A stretch of DNA of 64,000 nucleotides from the NCBI RefSeq assembly GCF_034190915.1, contig NW_026947507.1, positions 27,828,001 through 27,892,000 on the forward strand, written 5' to 3'. Under the pieces are notes generated by a model. It saw only the letters and a program-made list of their open reading frames with translations, had not been told where the DNA came from and searched no databases. The first letter of the stretch is position 1, and each line of letters opens with the position of its first letter. Shown in pieces: positions 45,225-55,735 of the stretch. A program made the position numbers and the translations under genes. Origin of the DNA: Cavia porcellus (lineage: Eukaryota > Chordata > Mammalia > Rodentia > Caviidae).

Positions 45225-45410
45225 TAATAAATATTTATTGAGCACACTGTATGCACTGAATATAAGGAAATATAAATGGTTAGCAATGAATTTTGTTCCT
45301 AATTCACAGAGTTTTCATGGATGCAGGGAGAGGCATATTAATAAAATGATTATATTTTTGAACATATCAGTAAATACAATCTAAGTTAAATGCCTTGAAG
45401 TATTACAGAG
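45225..45410 (+). mobile_element. L2 (LINE-2) 3' end fragment
   Basis: AATATTTATTGAGCACACTG, ATGCACTGAATATAAGG and ATTTTGTTCCTAATTCACAG follow the order of L2 3' ends (TTTATTGAG...GCACTGTGC... then a block about an amount of organ-like CTCATGGAG, here GTTTTCATGG). Very old; no coding potential. Confidence 0.5.
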
Positions 45411-45783
45411 TTGTGCAAAAGTGGTCACAAGGCATTGGATTTAAGCTGAACTCAGGATTGGTTTGTTCTCTGGACAGAAGGCTGGAGGTGGAAACCAAAA
45501 GATGATGGTCTAACTAAGAAAAAGGAATAGGTGGAAGGGGGAAAAGACTACTAAAAGGGCTCTGGAAAGAAGTAAGAAAATGAAAAGACTTTTTGTGACT
45601 GTAGTCCACTGGAACAGAAGAAAAAAACATTTTTCTCTGGCTAGCAATCTACAGTGAAGATTTAGGTCTTTATCCACAGAGTAACAGTGCAGCATTCAGT
45701 GACATTAATTTGAGCAATGTATGTAATATGATCAGAGTGCAACTGACAGATTACAATTAATTTTTAAAAATTAGAATTTTAAG
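45411..45783. other. Unassigned intergenic DNA
   Basis: About 370 bp with no recognised family. Purine-rich near 45515-45630. Confidence 0.4.
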
Positions 45784-45858
45784 ACTGGGTTCAGTGATGC
45801 ATGCCAGAAATCTCAGCATTTTGGGGAGCTGAGGGAGGAGGAACATTAGGAATTTGTC
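45784..45858 (+). mobile_element. B1-type (7SL-derived) SINE fragment
   Basis: CTGGGTTCAGTGATGCATGC, CAGAAATCTCAGCATTTTGG and GGAGCTGAGGGAGGAGGAAC match the B1 left half. The right portion is lost at the boundary with the LTR that follows. Confidence 0.65.
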
Positions 45859-45865
45859 AAAGAGT

Positions 45866-46443
45866 CCCAATCAATCAAAGGAGAGTATTTTGAAGGCTTA
45901 AATAAATGAGACACGTGTGATTTTAGGGCTCCAGGAGGATCAAAACCCTCTTGCAGAGTTCAAGACTCTGGGAGCTAAGACAAAGAGCTTCTCTGGCCTG
46001 CCCACATTTATTATATTTTCAAATAAAGAGAGGGATACTGAGGAAAATGTAGGAAATGAGCAGGACCTTGGGAGTTACTTCAAAGACTTCTCGAAGTAGT
46101 AAATTATGTCATTTTAGACCTGTTTTATCTCCATTATGACAATTATGGTAGGAGTGAGACAGCAGGAGTAAGATACCTGCAGCTTTAGTCTGTACATATT
46201 TAATTGGAGTTAGAGCCAAACCTCCTCACCTGAGACTTATCTTGCCCTTTGAGGTATCTCAGGTATTATAGGCCACTATAGATCTCAGCCAGGATCAGTG
46301 ATTCATAGAAGGTCACTTACTATGAATGAGGTCCCATCACCAGGCAAGGGGCCTAGGCCTAGGACAGACTCACAGATAAGCATAGAAAGCCAATTAATTA
46401 AGTATAAATGCTGGTGAGAGCAACTTCATAGTGGTCTCCAACA
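45866..46443 (-). mobile_element. ERV LTR, family A, copy 3
   Basis: Collinear with 34308-34881 in the same orientation: shared GATCAAAA(C/T)CCTC, GGACCTTGGGAGTTA, TTCAAAGACTTCTC, GTAGTAAATTATG, and GGCAAGGGGCCTAGGCCTAG. On its own strand it begins TGTTGGAGACCAC at 46443 and has an AATAAATGTGGGC polyadenylation signal. The 3' boundary beside the B1 fragment is unclear, and no primer site is preserved. Confidence 0.7.
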
Positions 46444-46514
46444 GAGGAATGCAAGTTTCAGTATAGTTTCAATAACTTAGTGGCTCAGAGAGACCTCATA
46501 ATAATAAAAAACAA

Positions 46515-46590
46515 AAAGTGCTGGGAATGCAGTTTGCTGTGAAGGCCCTTACTGAATCCCCAATACTAAATCAATAATAAATAAATAAGA
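46515..46590 (+). mobile_element. ID-like SINE fragment, diverged
   Basis: AAGTGCTGGGAATGCAGTTT, GAAGGCCCTTACTGAATCCC and CAATAC followed by an AATAAATAAATAAG tail fit a heavily diverged ID. The A box is poor. Confidence 0.45.
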
Positions 46591-46599
46591 CTTTAAACA

Positions 46600-48060
46600 A
46601 GATAATCTGGGACTCCCATTTGCACAGAGGAATGGCACACTGCCCAGGGACCTTGGCCTGTGCCACCCATGCACTGGGAATGCCACTCTCTCTCAGAGCT
46701 TGATCTGCACTGCCACGTGATTCTTGCATGACTCCCACTGGCCCTGAGGAACATATGCTGTCCTTGGATGTGGGCCCATGCCTCTGCATGCTTCCTGCAT
46801 GACTTCCACTAGCCTGGAGGAACACTGTGCCAATGGCCACTGCCCTAGGAGATGCTCTCTATCTTCTAGACCAAGTACTTATTCTTTGGCTCCAATTACT
46901 CCTTAGAGAAACTTAAACTGCAGTGAATTAACCATGCTGAGTTCAAGCGAGACTCAGTGACCTCTCACCCAAACACAATACCCCAGAAGGCTCCAATCAC
47001 TATGATCCTGTGCTTCTCCTGCATTTATCCTGAAACTTCAACAACCAGTTGAAGTCACAGCTTCACTAAGTAGAATAAGACCAAACAGGATGAAAAGGAA
47101 TGAACCCACTCAGAACAAAACCATGAAAGCGATATAGGATTTCAAAACAAGATAGACCCCCACAGATGACTGGACTGACACCACTGGCCCACCTCTCGGC
47201 CCAGGACCATGCACACTGTTGCACTGTGTTTTCCATGTGCCCCGTGGATACTGGGACTGATACCACCAGCCCCCTGACCAAGGACCACATATGCCGTCAC
47301 GCTGTACTTCCTGCATACCTCACAGATCCCCAGAATGACCCCACTTGCCCATCCCTAAGCCCAGGACCATCTACACTGCTACACCACACTTCCTGTAAGA
47401 CTGCTGAATGCCTGGTAGCCCCTTGAGGACACTCCCTATCTCCTGGACCTAATATTGCTATTGATCTTCAGCTCCCACCCTTTTTCCCAGAACCTCGGAC
47501 TACAGCGGATTAACTGTGCTAGCTTGAAGGGAGATTCAGTAACTGCCTCACCCAAATAGAAGATCTCAGCAGGCTCCAGTCAGTGTGGTAAGTATGCTGC
47601 TAAAATAGAGGTTTACAGTGGGTAAATAGGGCCAGTAGTAAAGCTCTCTCCAACTAACTGTAAGACCTCGGTGAGTCTAGTAAGAGTGTGGGTGAATCTT
47701 TCCTGCACACAGAAAACATCAGGCAGGGTGAGGAGTGTACCAATAAGGGCCCCCAACTTGGAGAAAATCAAAAGGGCGTATGAGACGTGCAGGCACACAA
47801 TAGGGACAAAGGAGGGCCTCAGCTGACATAAAAACTATAGACAGGGAGATTTGGTGATCTGGAGTAACCTGAAAATAAAGTAACAGCAGGAACTAAAAGT
47901 TGACTTACATCAATACTTATAGGCTTGTCAGCCCAAGAAGAATATAGGACTCAGCCAACAGGCCCTGCAGTGGGAAGGCAGTGACTGGCCACTTATTCAT
48001 TGTGAGACCAAGCAATTGGACAAATATCAGCCTTACAACAGGACCCAAAAATACACACTA
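46600..48060 (+). promoter_or_regulatory. L1 5' UTR with nested tandem repeats
   Basis: GC-richer DNA built of two long units offset by about 577 bp: ATCTTCTAGACC at 46861 pairs with ATCTCCTGGACC at 47438, and TTAACCATGCTGAGTTCAAG with TTAACTGTGCTAGCTTGAAG. Inside each lie shorter repeats of about 70-120 bp, starting GACTCCCA or GACTGGA/GACTGAT near 46610, 46730, 46801, 47166, 47254 and 47334. Monomeric 5' UTRs act as promoters in mouse L1; that role is inferred here. Confidence 0.7.
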
Positions 48061-48979
48061 CCAACAGTTGATACTATTCAGATTGAAGGACCAAATATTA
48101 ACTCGAAAGGGGAAAACAGCAAAATGAAAAGGCAAAATGCAATCTCAAACATCTAGTCCACTAGGAGCAAGTAGAGGAGACACTGAAATAGATGAATTTG
48201 AAAGTAACACCAGAAATCTCTGAAAAGATAGCAAGTGAAATAAAAAAAACAACTCCATGAGATTGCAGAGGAGACCAAAATAGAAATGCTCTCCCATGTA
48301 GAGACAGGAATAACATTAATAAAGGAGTTGCTGAGCACAGCTAAAGAAGAAATAGAGAAAAAAGAACAGGAACATGGGAAACTGATTGAAACCTTGAATG
48401 AACAATATAGAAAACAAGCAGAATTCATGAAACAAACTCAAAGAGACATCCAATAAACAAACAAACAAAAAAATCTATGCAAAGCTGGCAAAATCATTTA
48501 AATGGACCTGAGGATAGAATTTCAGACGTTGAGGACAGTATCACAATTATCAATCATGAAAGGATACAACTTTTAAAAATAACAAGGCAGCATGAAATCA
48601 CAATCTAGCAGCTTCAACATGATGCCAAGAGAAACAATATAACATTAATAGGCATTGATGAAGATGCAGGAATCAATGCAAATGACATAACTAAAATATC
48701 CACAGAAGTAATAACAGAAAATTTCCCAAACGTGGGGAAGAAAATCTGATATGCAGATAAGTGAGGCATTTAGAATGTTAAACAGTCACAACCAACAAAT
48801 CTACAGCCAGACATAGAATACTTAATATCTCAGACATATAGAATAAAAACAGCATATTAAAAGCTGTTAGAGAAAAACACAATTCACCTATCAAGGAAAG
48901 CCCATTAGAATGACAGCAGACTTTTCAGCAAAAACCCTCAAGTCAAGACAAACTTGGAGTGAGGTATTTCAAGCCCTGA

Positions 48980-49037
<58 letters not shown>

Positions 49038-49130
49038 ACTTTCAACCCAGATTAATGTAGCCAGAAAAGCTTTCTTTCAAATTTAATGGAGAAACAAGAT
49101 ACTTCCAAGACAAAGAGCAACTAAAGAAAT
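48061..49130 (+). pseudogene. L1 ORF1 region, broken
   Basis: Fragments of an ORF1-like protein are readable in shifting frames: a Glu/Lys-rich coiled-coil-like stretch near 48280-48450 (for example KELLSTAKEEIEKKEQEHGK) and an ITENFPNVGK-type segment near 48712-48745, which fits the RNA-binding part of the family. Stops follow each. A (CAAAA)n plus poly-A tract at 48979-49036 interrupts the downstream portion. ORF1 proteins are nucleic-acid chaperones that trimerise through the coiled coil; this copy cannot make one. Confidence 0.65.
48979..49036. repeat. (CAAAA)n and poly-A tract inside the L1
   Basis: Four or five CAAAA units followed by about 36 A. It is in the sense orientation of the L1 but not at its 3' end, so it is either an in-place expansion of an A-rich patch or the tail of a lost insertion. 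Confidence 0.9.
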
Positions 49131-49299
49131 TCATGTCCAACAAACCATGCCTAGAAAGAGTATTGAAAGACATACTAGATAGAGATGAAAATGACCACAG
49201 AACAACAAAAGAAAGAAAACATCAGGTAGGACAAGCAGTTAAACAATGGGTAAAAGCAGAAAGCAAACAACTGGAACATAACATAGCAAAATCAGGCAA

Positions 49300-52200
49300 G
49301 TACATATCAGTGATATCCATAAATATAAATGCCCTCAATTCACCTAGTGAAAAAAAAAAATAGGTTTGGGGCTGCTGGGGACTTAGCCCAGTGGCATAAG
49401 CACTTGCCTTGCAAGCAGGTGGTTGTGAGTTCTATCCCCGGTACCGATTAAAAAAGAAAAGAAAAAAAGAAATAGGTTGACAGAATGGATCAAGAAACAT
49501 GATCTTCCAGTATGCTGTATACAAAAAACATATCTAGCCAAAAGGAAACTCATATATTAAAAGTCAAAGGATAGAAAACAGTATTCCATGAAGCAGGAGC
49601 CCAGAAAAAAGCATGTGCAACTATTCTATTTGCGGGCAATGTGAGCTTCAAACCTAAAATGGTTAAAAGAGATAAAAAGGTCAGTACATATTCTTTAGTG
49701 GAAAAATTCAAGAGGAAGAGCTAACAATTTTAAATATATGTGCGCCAAATACAGTAGAATCCAACGTTATAAGACAGATACTAATGGACATGAAAAACCA
49801 AATACACAAGAACACAATTATAACTGGTGATCTTAACAGCCCATTGTCACAAAGAGATAGATCAACTAGACACAAAGTCAGCAAAGAAATACTAGAAGTG
49901 AATCATACCTGTGCTAATTGGACTTAGTAGGTGTTTACAGAGTGTTCCAACCAACTACATCAGAATACAGATTCTTCTCAGCTGCACGTGGGATATTCTC
50001 CAAAATAGAACATATATTATCCCATAAAACATTCTTAAGTAACTGCAAAGGTATTGAAATTGTCCCGTGCATAATATCTGACCATAGTGCAATGAAATTG
50101 AAAATTAATAGCAAAAGAAATTGCAAAACCTGCATAAATACGTGGAAATTAATTAATAACTTTATGAACAATCAGTGGGCTACAGATGAAATTTAAGAAG
50201 AAATAAAGCAATACCTGCAATTCAGTGAAAATACAGAAGCAACATACTATAATTTGTGGGATGCAATGAAGGTGGTCTTAAAAGGGAAATATATAGCAAC
50301 AAATTTTCATATCAAGAAAACAGAATGAGCACAAATAACCAGCCTAAAGCTTCATCTCAAACTTCTAGAAGAAGAAAAGGAAGTTAAGCCCTAAGCTCAT
50401 AGAACAGAAGAAAATGTAAAGATTAGAGCAGAAATCAATGCAATTGAAACTGAAAAAAAGATGCAAAGAATTAATGAATCAAAAAGCTGGTTTTTGGAGA
50501 GAATAAACAAAATTGACAAACCTGTCATCAACTGTGTAAAAAAAAAAAAAAAAGAAAGAAAAAAATCCCGAATTCACACACTAAGGACTAAAAAGTGGGA
50601 ATTACTATAGATCCCATGGAAATTCAAAAGATCATGAATACCTACTATGAAAATCTCTACTCACATAGAGTGGAAAACAAAGAGGAAATGGGACGATTTC
50701 TAAAAACATATGAACTACCCAAGCTGAACCAAGACAATATAGAAATTTTGAATAACTCAATATCGGCTATTGAAATTGAAAACATAATGTATAATTTATC
50801 AAGAAAAAAGACCAGGTCCTGATGGACTCATGGCTCAGTTCTACAAGAAATTTAGAGAAGATTTGATGCCAATACTCGTTAAACTCTTCAATGAAATTGA
50901 AAGGAAGCAATCCTCCCTAAATCATTCCTGGAGGTAAGTATTACTCTGATATGAGAGAATGACCCACCAAAAACAAGAACTATAGACCAATGTCACTAAT
51001 GAACATTGATGCAAAGTGTTTTCAGTAAAATACTGGCAAATAGAATGCAGCAAATCAACAAGATTATGCAGCATGAACAAGTGGGATTCATTCCAGGAAT
51101 GCAAGGATGGTTTAATGTATGCAAATCAATAAATGTAATACACCACATCAACAGAGCCAAAAACAAAAACTGCATGACCATCTGAATAGATGCAGAAAAT
51201 TTTTTTGTTAAAGTCCAACACATGTTCATGGTAAAAACGCTTCATAAACTCAGAATATGTGGTGTCTATCTTAAACCTATAGAGGCCCTCTATGACAAAT
51301 CAACAGCCAACATTACACTAAATGAACAAAAACTGAAAGTTTTCATTTTAAAATGAGGAACAAGACAAGGATGTCCACTATCACCAGTCCTATTCAATAT
51401 AGTTCTGGAAATGCTAGCCAGGGCAATCAGACAAGGGAGAGAAATAAAAAGAATGAAGACAGGAAAGGAAGAAGTTAAATTATCATTATTTGCAAAGGAC
51501 ATGATACTCTATATAGAAGACCTAAAAAGCTCTATTAAAAAACTACTGGAGTTAATAAACAAACTCAGCAGTGTAGCTGGATACAAAGTCAATGCTCAAA
51601 AATCAATAGCATTCCTGTACAAACAAAAGGCTCACCAAGAAAGAAAGTATGGAAATATTGCCCTTCACAATAGCATCTAAAAAAATGAAATGTTTAGGAA
51701 TCAACCTAAATAAAAATGTAAAAAACCTATATGCTGATAATTGTACTAAGCTAAAAATGGTGATTGAAGAGGATATTAGATAATGGAAGGATATTCCTTG
51801 CTCTTGGCTAGGAAGAACCAACCTTGTGAAAATGGCCATACTCCCAAAACTGTTATACAAATTTAACACAATCCCAATGAAAACACCATTAACATACCCC
51901 TCAGATCTAGAGAAAATACTCCTAAAATTCATTTGGAAACAGAAGAAACCTAGAATAGCAAAGGCAAATCTGGGAAACAAGGGCGAGGCAGGAGGCATCT
52001 CAATTCCTTTCTTGAAAGTATACTACAAAGCCACAGTGATAAAATCAGCATGGTACTGGCAAAGAAATAGACCTGAGGATCAATGGAACAGATTAGAAGA
52101 TGCAAGTACAACTACAAAGAAACTCAGCCACCTGATATTTGACAAAGGGGCTAAACATATTCATTGGAAGAAGGATAGCCTCTTTAATAAATGGTGTTGG

Positions 52201-53215
52201 AAAAATTGGCTCTCCACATGCTGAAGACTGAAACTAGATCCATGTATATCACCAAGCACAAAATTAAAGTCTAAGTGGGTCAAAGACCTAAATATTAAAA
52301 CAGAAACACTAAATCTACTGGAAGATAAGGTAGTTGGAAGACTTGGAGACACAGCGGTAGACAGAAAATTCATTTAACAAAATGCAAGTTGCAGTGGGAA
52401 TTTGAAGTGTTTAGAAAACCCTTCAAAGAATCAACAACTGGGATTTCACATTATTGAAAATTTTCTGCACTTTAAGAGAAATCACCAACAGAGTGAAAAG
52501 AAAACCCACAGAATTGGAAAGAATTTTAGCTAGCAACCTCTCAGACAAAGGACTTATATCCAGATCATATAAAGAATTAAAAAACCTCAAGCCCCCCAAA
52601 TTCAAAATCCCCCTCGAAAAATGGACATCTGAGATGAAAACACAGTTCTCAGGTGAAGATATACAAATGGCAAATAAATACATGAAGAAATGTTCACCAT
52701 CACTGGTCATTTGAGAAATGCAAATTAAAACAGTACTGAGATTTCATCTCACTCAGGAAAGAATAGCTGCCATCAAGAAATCAACTGATAAAAAATGTTG
52801 GTGAGGCTGTGGGTGGAAAGGAACACTGCTCCACTGTTGATGGGAGTGTAGACTGGTGCAGCCCCTATGGAAATCAGTATGGAGAATTCTCAGACGACTA
52901 GGATTGGAAGTTCTATTCATCCAAATATTCCTCTACTTTCCCAGAAAACCTAAAAAGGTCATATCACAGTGATATAATTGCACCTATGTTCATTGCAGCA
53001 AAATTTTAATAGTTAAATGTTTGAAACAGCCAAGATGCCCATCAACCAAGAAATGTATGAAAAACATGTCATATTTTTATGCAATTAAATATTACTCAGC
53101 TATAAAAAGGGATAATTTTGAGGTCTTTATAGGCAAATGGAGACAACTTGAAAACTATCCTAAGTGAAATAAATCTGAATCATATTTATAATTATCATGT
53201 TTTGTCTCTAGTATA
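49300..53215 (+). pseudogene. L1 ORF2 (endonuclease/reverse transcriptase), broken
   Basis: Domain order is intact but the frame is not. The endonuclease starts ISVISININALNS and includes GDLN at 49826-49837 and SDHSAM near 50077. The expected catalytic Glu of the QETH motif is Lys (codon 49525-49527, reading QKTY). The reverse transcriptase holds [13 protein letters not shown], so the FADD catalytic box is FAKD, with Lys at 51495-51497. The C-terminal part contains [20 protein letters not shown] and [16 protein letters not shown]. Stops and shifts are spread throughout, for example shortly after 49910. An ID SINE splits the endonuclease. Confidence 0.9.
49367..49462 (+). mobile_element. ID SINE inside L1 ORF2
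   Basis: TGGGGCTGCTGGGGACTTAG, CCCAGTGGCATAAGCACTTG, a B box GAGTTCTATCC, CGGTACCGATT and an A-rich tail. Target duplication: an A-run plus TAGGTT at 49353-49366, repeated with an A-rich start and TAGGTT at 49463-49478. Insertion is in the endonuclease-coding region, shortly after ALNSPSEK. Confidence 0.9.
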
Positions 53216-53560
53216 GAAAGAAATAAGAACTGTCCGAGGCATAAAATCCAAATTGTGTAACTGCCATTGTAAAAAAAGAGAGGAAAAGAAAGTGCTCTAA
53301 AGGATATAACTGCACATATGTGTAGGATTGATAAGCATATTACTAAGTTTTTGTTGGTTCATTGAACAGAAATGTTTGTAGTCTCACTGTTTGAATGTCC
53401 ACTTTGTATGCTTTACTTTTGTAACTTGAACAACTATTTCTTAGAGGACAATATGTAATTTATCAACTAGTGATTTCTTGCTGTTTATTTTTTGATATTA
53501 CGTATTATTTCTGATCTTTTTCTTGTTTTATTTTTTTCTCTTTAAATAATAAAGAAGGTA
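53216..53560 (+). mobile_element. L1 3' UTR of the long element
   Basis: Contains AAAGTGCTCTAAAGGATATA, GTCTCACTGTTTGAATGTCC, AACTATTTCTTAGAGGACAA and a TTTAAATAATAAAG end. The AACAACTATTTCTTAGAGG segment resembles a single copy of the 150-bp unit that is tandemly repeated at 13.7, 22.4 and 39.2 kb. Confidence 0.75.
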
Positions 53561-54592
53561 ATCTGTTTCCTCTAGCTTTGTCGCGATGTAAGCAAACTCC
53601 TTCACCCTCAGCCTTGGAACCAAAGATTCACACCTTGCCCCTGGCTCTCTGGTGGGCTCAGAGGAGACTAAAGCTGTGTACGTGGGTTTTCTGTCTATCG
53701 ATGAGCTGCAACATCTGGAGATGCACTTGAAACAAAAATAATGATCTATATAGATCAAAATTCAAAGAGGACACAGCTAAGAGTAGAATCTTAAAATCAA
53801 AGTGTCTGAAAACCATAAAAATGATACTTTTGACTCTCACATTCAATGCTAAATTTAATAAATCAGTAGGTAAACATTTATACCTCACCTCTGTTTTGGT
53901 AGTGGAAGGAATCCAGATGAAGAAATAGAATGGATATTTAATTACCTAAATTGCCTCTGAATCATCTTCCTAACAAGGTGTCACCTGCATAGCTGGTAGA
54001 ATTACATAAAATGTATTCCTCATGTGCTTCCTATTTATAATACCTATTATCATAGAAAAAAAATAAAAGCAATGCTGATTTTTCCCATTTAGACTAACTT
54101 AAATCTCAACTCTAGGTATAGTTGAAGTATATCTGAAATATAGTCAATTCAAAATATAAAATACTTCCATTACTAAAATAAATTTAGCATATGTCTTTGT
54201 TATCAAAAAAAAATTTGATTACCTGTAAAATACAATGATGAAGAGCAGTATCCTAAAAGGCAGGAGAATACATCCGTAGAGTAGTTTGTTCTAAATTTGA
54301 AACAATAGACTCAGAGCTGAGTACTTTTGTGAATGCATTTTTGGAGGACGATACATTAATGTAGACTGACTTTGGCTTTCTGGTAACTTGATTTTGTAGA
54401 TGTCATATATAATTTACATAAATGCAAAGAAGAGTGAGGACAAAAAGAACAGGAATCTTGATCTGTTCCTAAAATGAATTCCATCTGAAATCATTTGCTT
54501 TAGCTGAGTTTTTCTCAGGAACTTGATGGTAGTTTGAATTAAAAGCTACTGTTTGATACCCAAGCTCTCAACACTCTATGTAAGTAATTGTA
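53561..54592. other. Unassigned intergenic DNA
   Basis: Contains an unexpectedly CpG- and GC-richer patch at 53575-53715 with GCAAACTCCTTCACCCTCAG, but no recognised exon or splice pair. The remainder is AT-rich. Confidence 0.45.
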
Positions 54593-54608
54593 AGAGTATT
54601 GCTGGAGA

Positions 54609-54693
54609 GGCTGGGGGTTTAGTTCAGCGGCATAAGCGCCTGCCTTGCAAGCAGGCAGTCGTGAGTTCAATCCCTGGTACCGATAAAAATGAA

Positions 54694-54728
<35 letters not shown>

Positions 54729-54731
54729 CAC
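54609..54731 (+). mobile_element. ID SINE with (CA)n tail and duplication
   Basis: GGCTGGGGGTTTAGTTCAGC, GGCATAAGCGCCTGCCTTGC, AAGCAGGCAGTCG, B box GAGTTCAATCC, CTGGTACCGATAAAAATGAA and then a CA repeat to about 54731. Target duplication AGAGTATTGCTGGAGA (54593-54608) and AGAATATTGCTGGATA after the tail, two mismatches. The least diverged copy in the window, and the best guide to the ID subfamily. Confidence 0.95.
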
Positions 54732-54884
54732 AAGAATATTGCTGGATATCAGTTGGCTGAAGACACACTTAACATAATGTAGCAAATTAAGTAACCTGGA
54801 TTGTGATCTCTTCCCGTTAGTCCCATCTACCCAGCATAGCTGCAATTAGAGCCAAGTTCAAAACTTTTTCCAGAACAAACTCTA

Positions 54885-55735
54885 GAAGGGCTGTGAAGAA
54901 AAAGGAACTCTTTTCCACTGTTAGTGGGAGCATAGGCTGGTGCAACCACTGTGGAAATCAGTATAGAGTTCCCTCAAAAAGTTACGATTAGGGGTTCCAT
55001 TTGACCCAACTATTCTCAGAAGAATTGAAAACATCACACCACAGTGATCTCTGTGCACCCATGTTTATAGCAGCACAATTTGTAACAGACAAATTTTAGA
55101 AACAATCTAAGGGTCCATCTACTGAGGAATGGATAAAAAATACATGATATTTTTATACAATGGAGTACTACTCATGTATAAGGAAGGATTTCATTAAGGC
55201 TTTTATAGGTAAATGGCTAAGACTTGAGACCATACTCATATGTGAAATAAATCAGACTCACATGTACAAATACCATATTGTTTACCTAGTATAAGGAACT
55301 TAAAGAGTAAATAAGATACAAAATCTACAATAGACATTGTTAAAAGGTAATAAACTGCTATAAGAGGAAAAATAATTAGGGTAAGAGAAAGTAGAAAATG
55401 AAGGGAAAACATAAATCTGTTATATATACATAAAATAGCTAAGATGATTATGCTATTTATTCTACTTTTCTTGGAAAAGAACAGTTAATATTCATATGAT
55501 TAGATCAACTTACAAGTCCATATCTAGTAATCTAAACAATTCTTGAGGATAACAATATACAGTATTACCACCATTGTTAAATTCCTATCATCTTGTTTTG
55601 AAATATTGTTTTGATATATTGTTATTGTTTTGGTTTTTATTGTCCTTGTAGTTGTTGTTTGTATGTCTCTTGTTTTTTTTTTTCTTTTCAGTGTCTTTTT
55701 TTTTCTCCTTAAAATTTTTTAATCCAAGATGAAAT
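54885..55735 (+). mobile_element. 5'-truncated L1: ORF2 end and 3' UTR
   Basis: AGGAACTCTTTTCCACTGTT, TGGTGCAACCACTGTGGAAA, TTTGACCCAACTATTCTCAG, GTGCACCCATGTTTATAGCA and TTTATACAATGGAGTACTAC are the standard C-terminal ORF2 sequence order. The 3' UTR (from about 55300) resembles 25.8 kb antisense and 13.25 kb, with only one 150-bp unit near 55550-55680 before the T-rich end. Confidence 0.8.

Larger units (their letters stand above)
46600..53560 (+). mobile_element. Near-full-length L1, inactive
   Basis: The most complete retrotransposon here, with 5' UTR, ORF1 region, ORF2 and 3' UTR in order over about 7 kb, minus an inserted ID SINE. Expected order and length agree with mammalian L1. Both reading frames are broken and both catalytic activities of ORF2 have lost key residues. 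Family members elsewhere in the window share its 3' UTR (22.7 kb) or ORF2 segments (17.5 kb). I see no clear target duplication at the two ends. Confidence 0.85.

Noticed and set aside
34308..46443. One intact provirus bounded by the 34-kb and 46-kb LTRs
   Set aside because: The LTR between them is inverted, the intervening DNA includes URR1, SINE and L2 pieces, and I see no gag, pol or env sequence.
47166..47426. 86-codon plus-strand frame and opposite frames as a possible gene
   Set aside because: They fall in the tandemly repeated L1 5' UTR; repeat structure explains the open frames.
53575..53715. GC-richer patch as a possible exon
   Set aside because: No convincing splice acceptor and donor pair, start codon or conserved peptide; left as unassigned.
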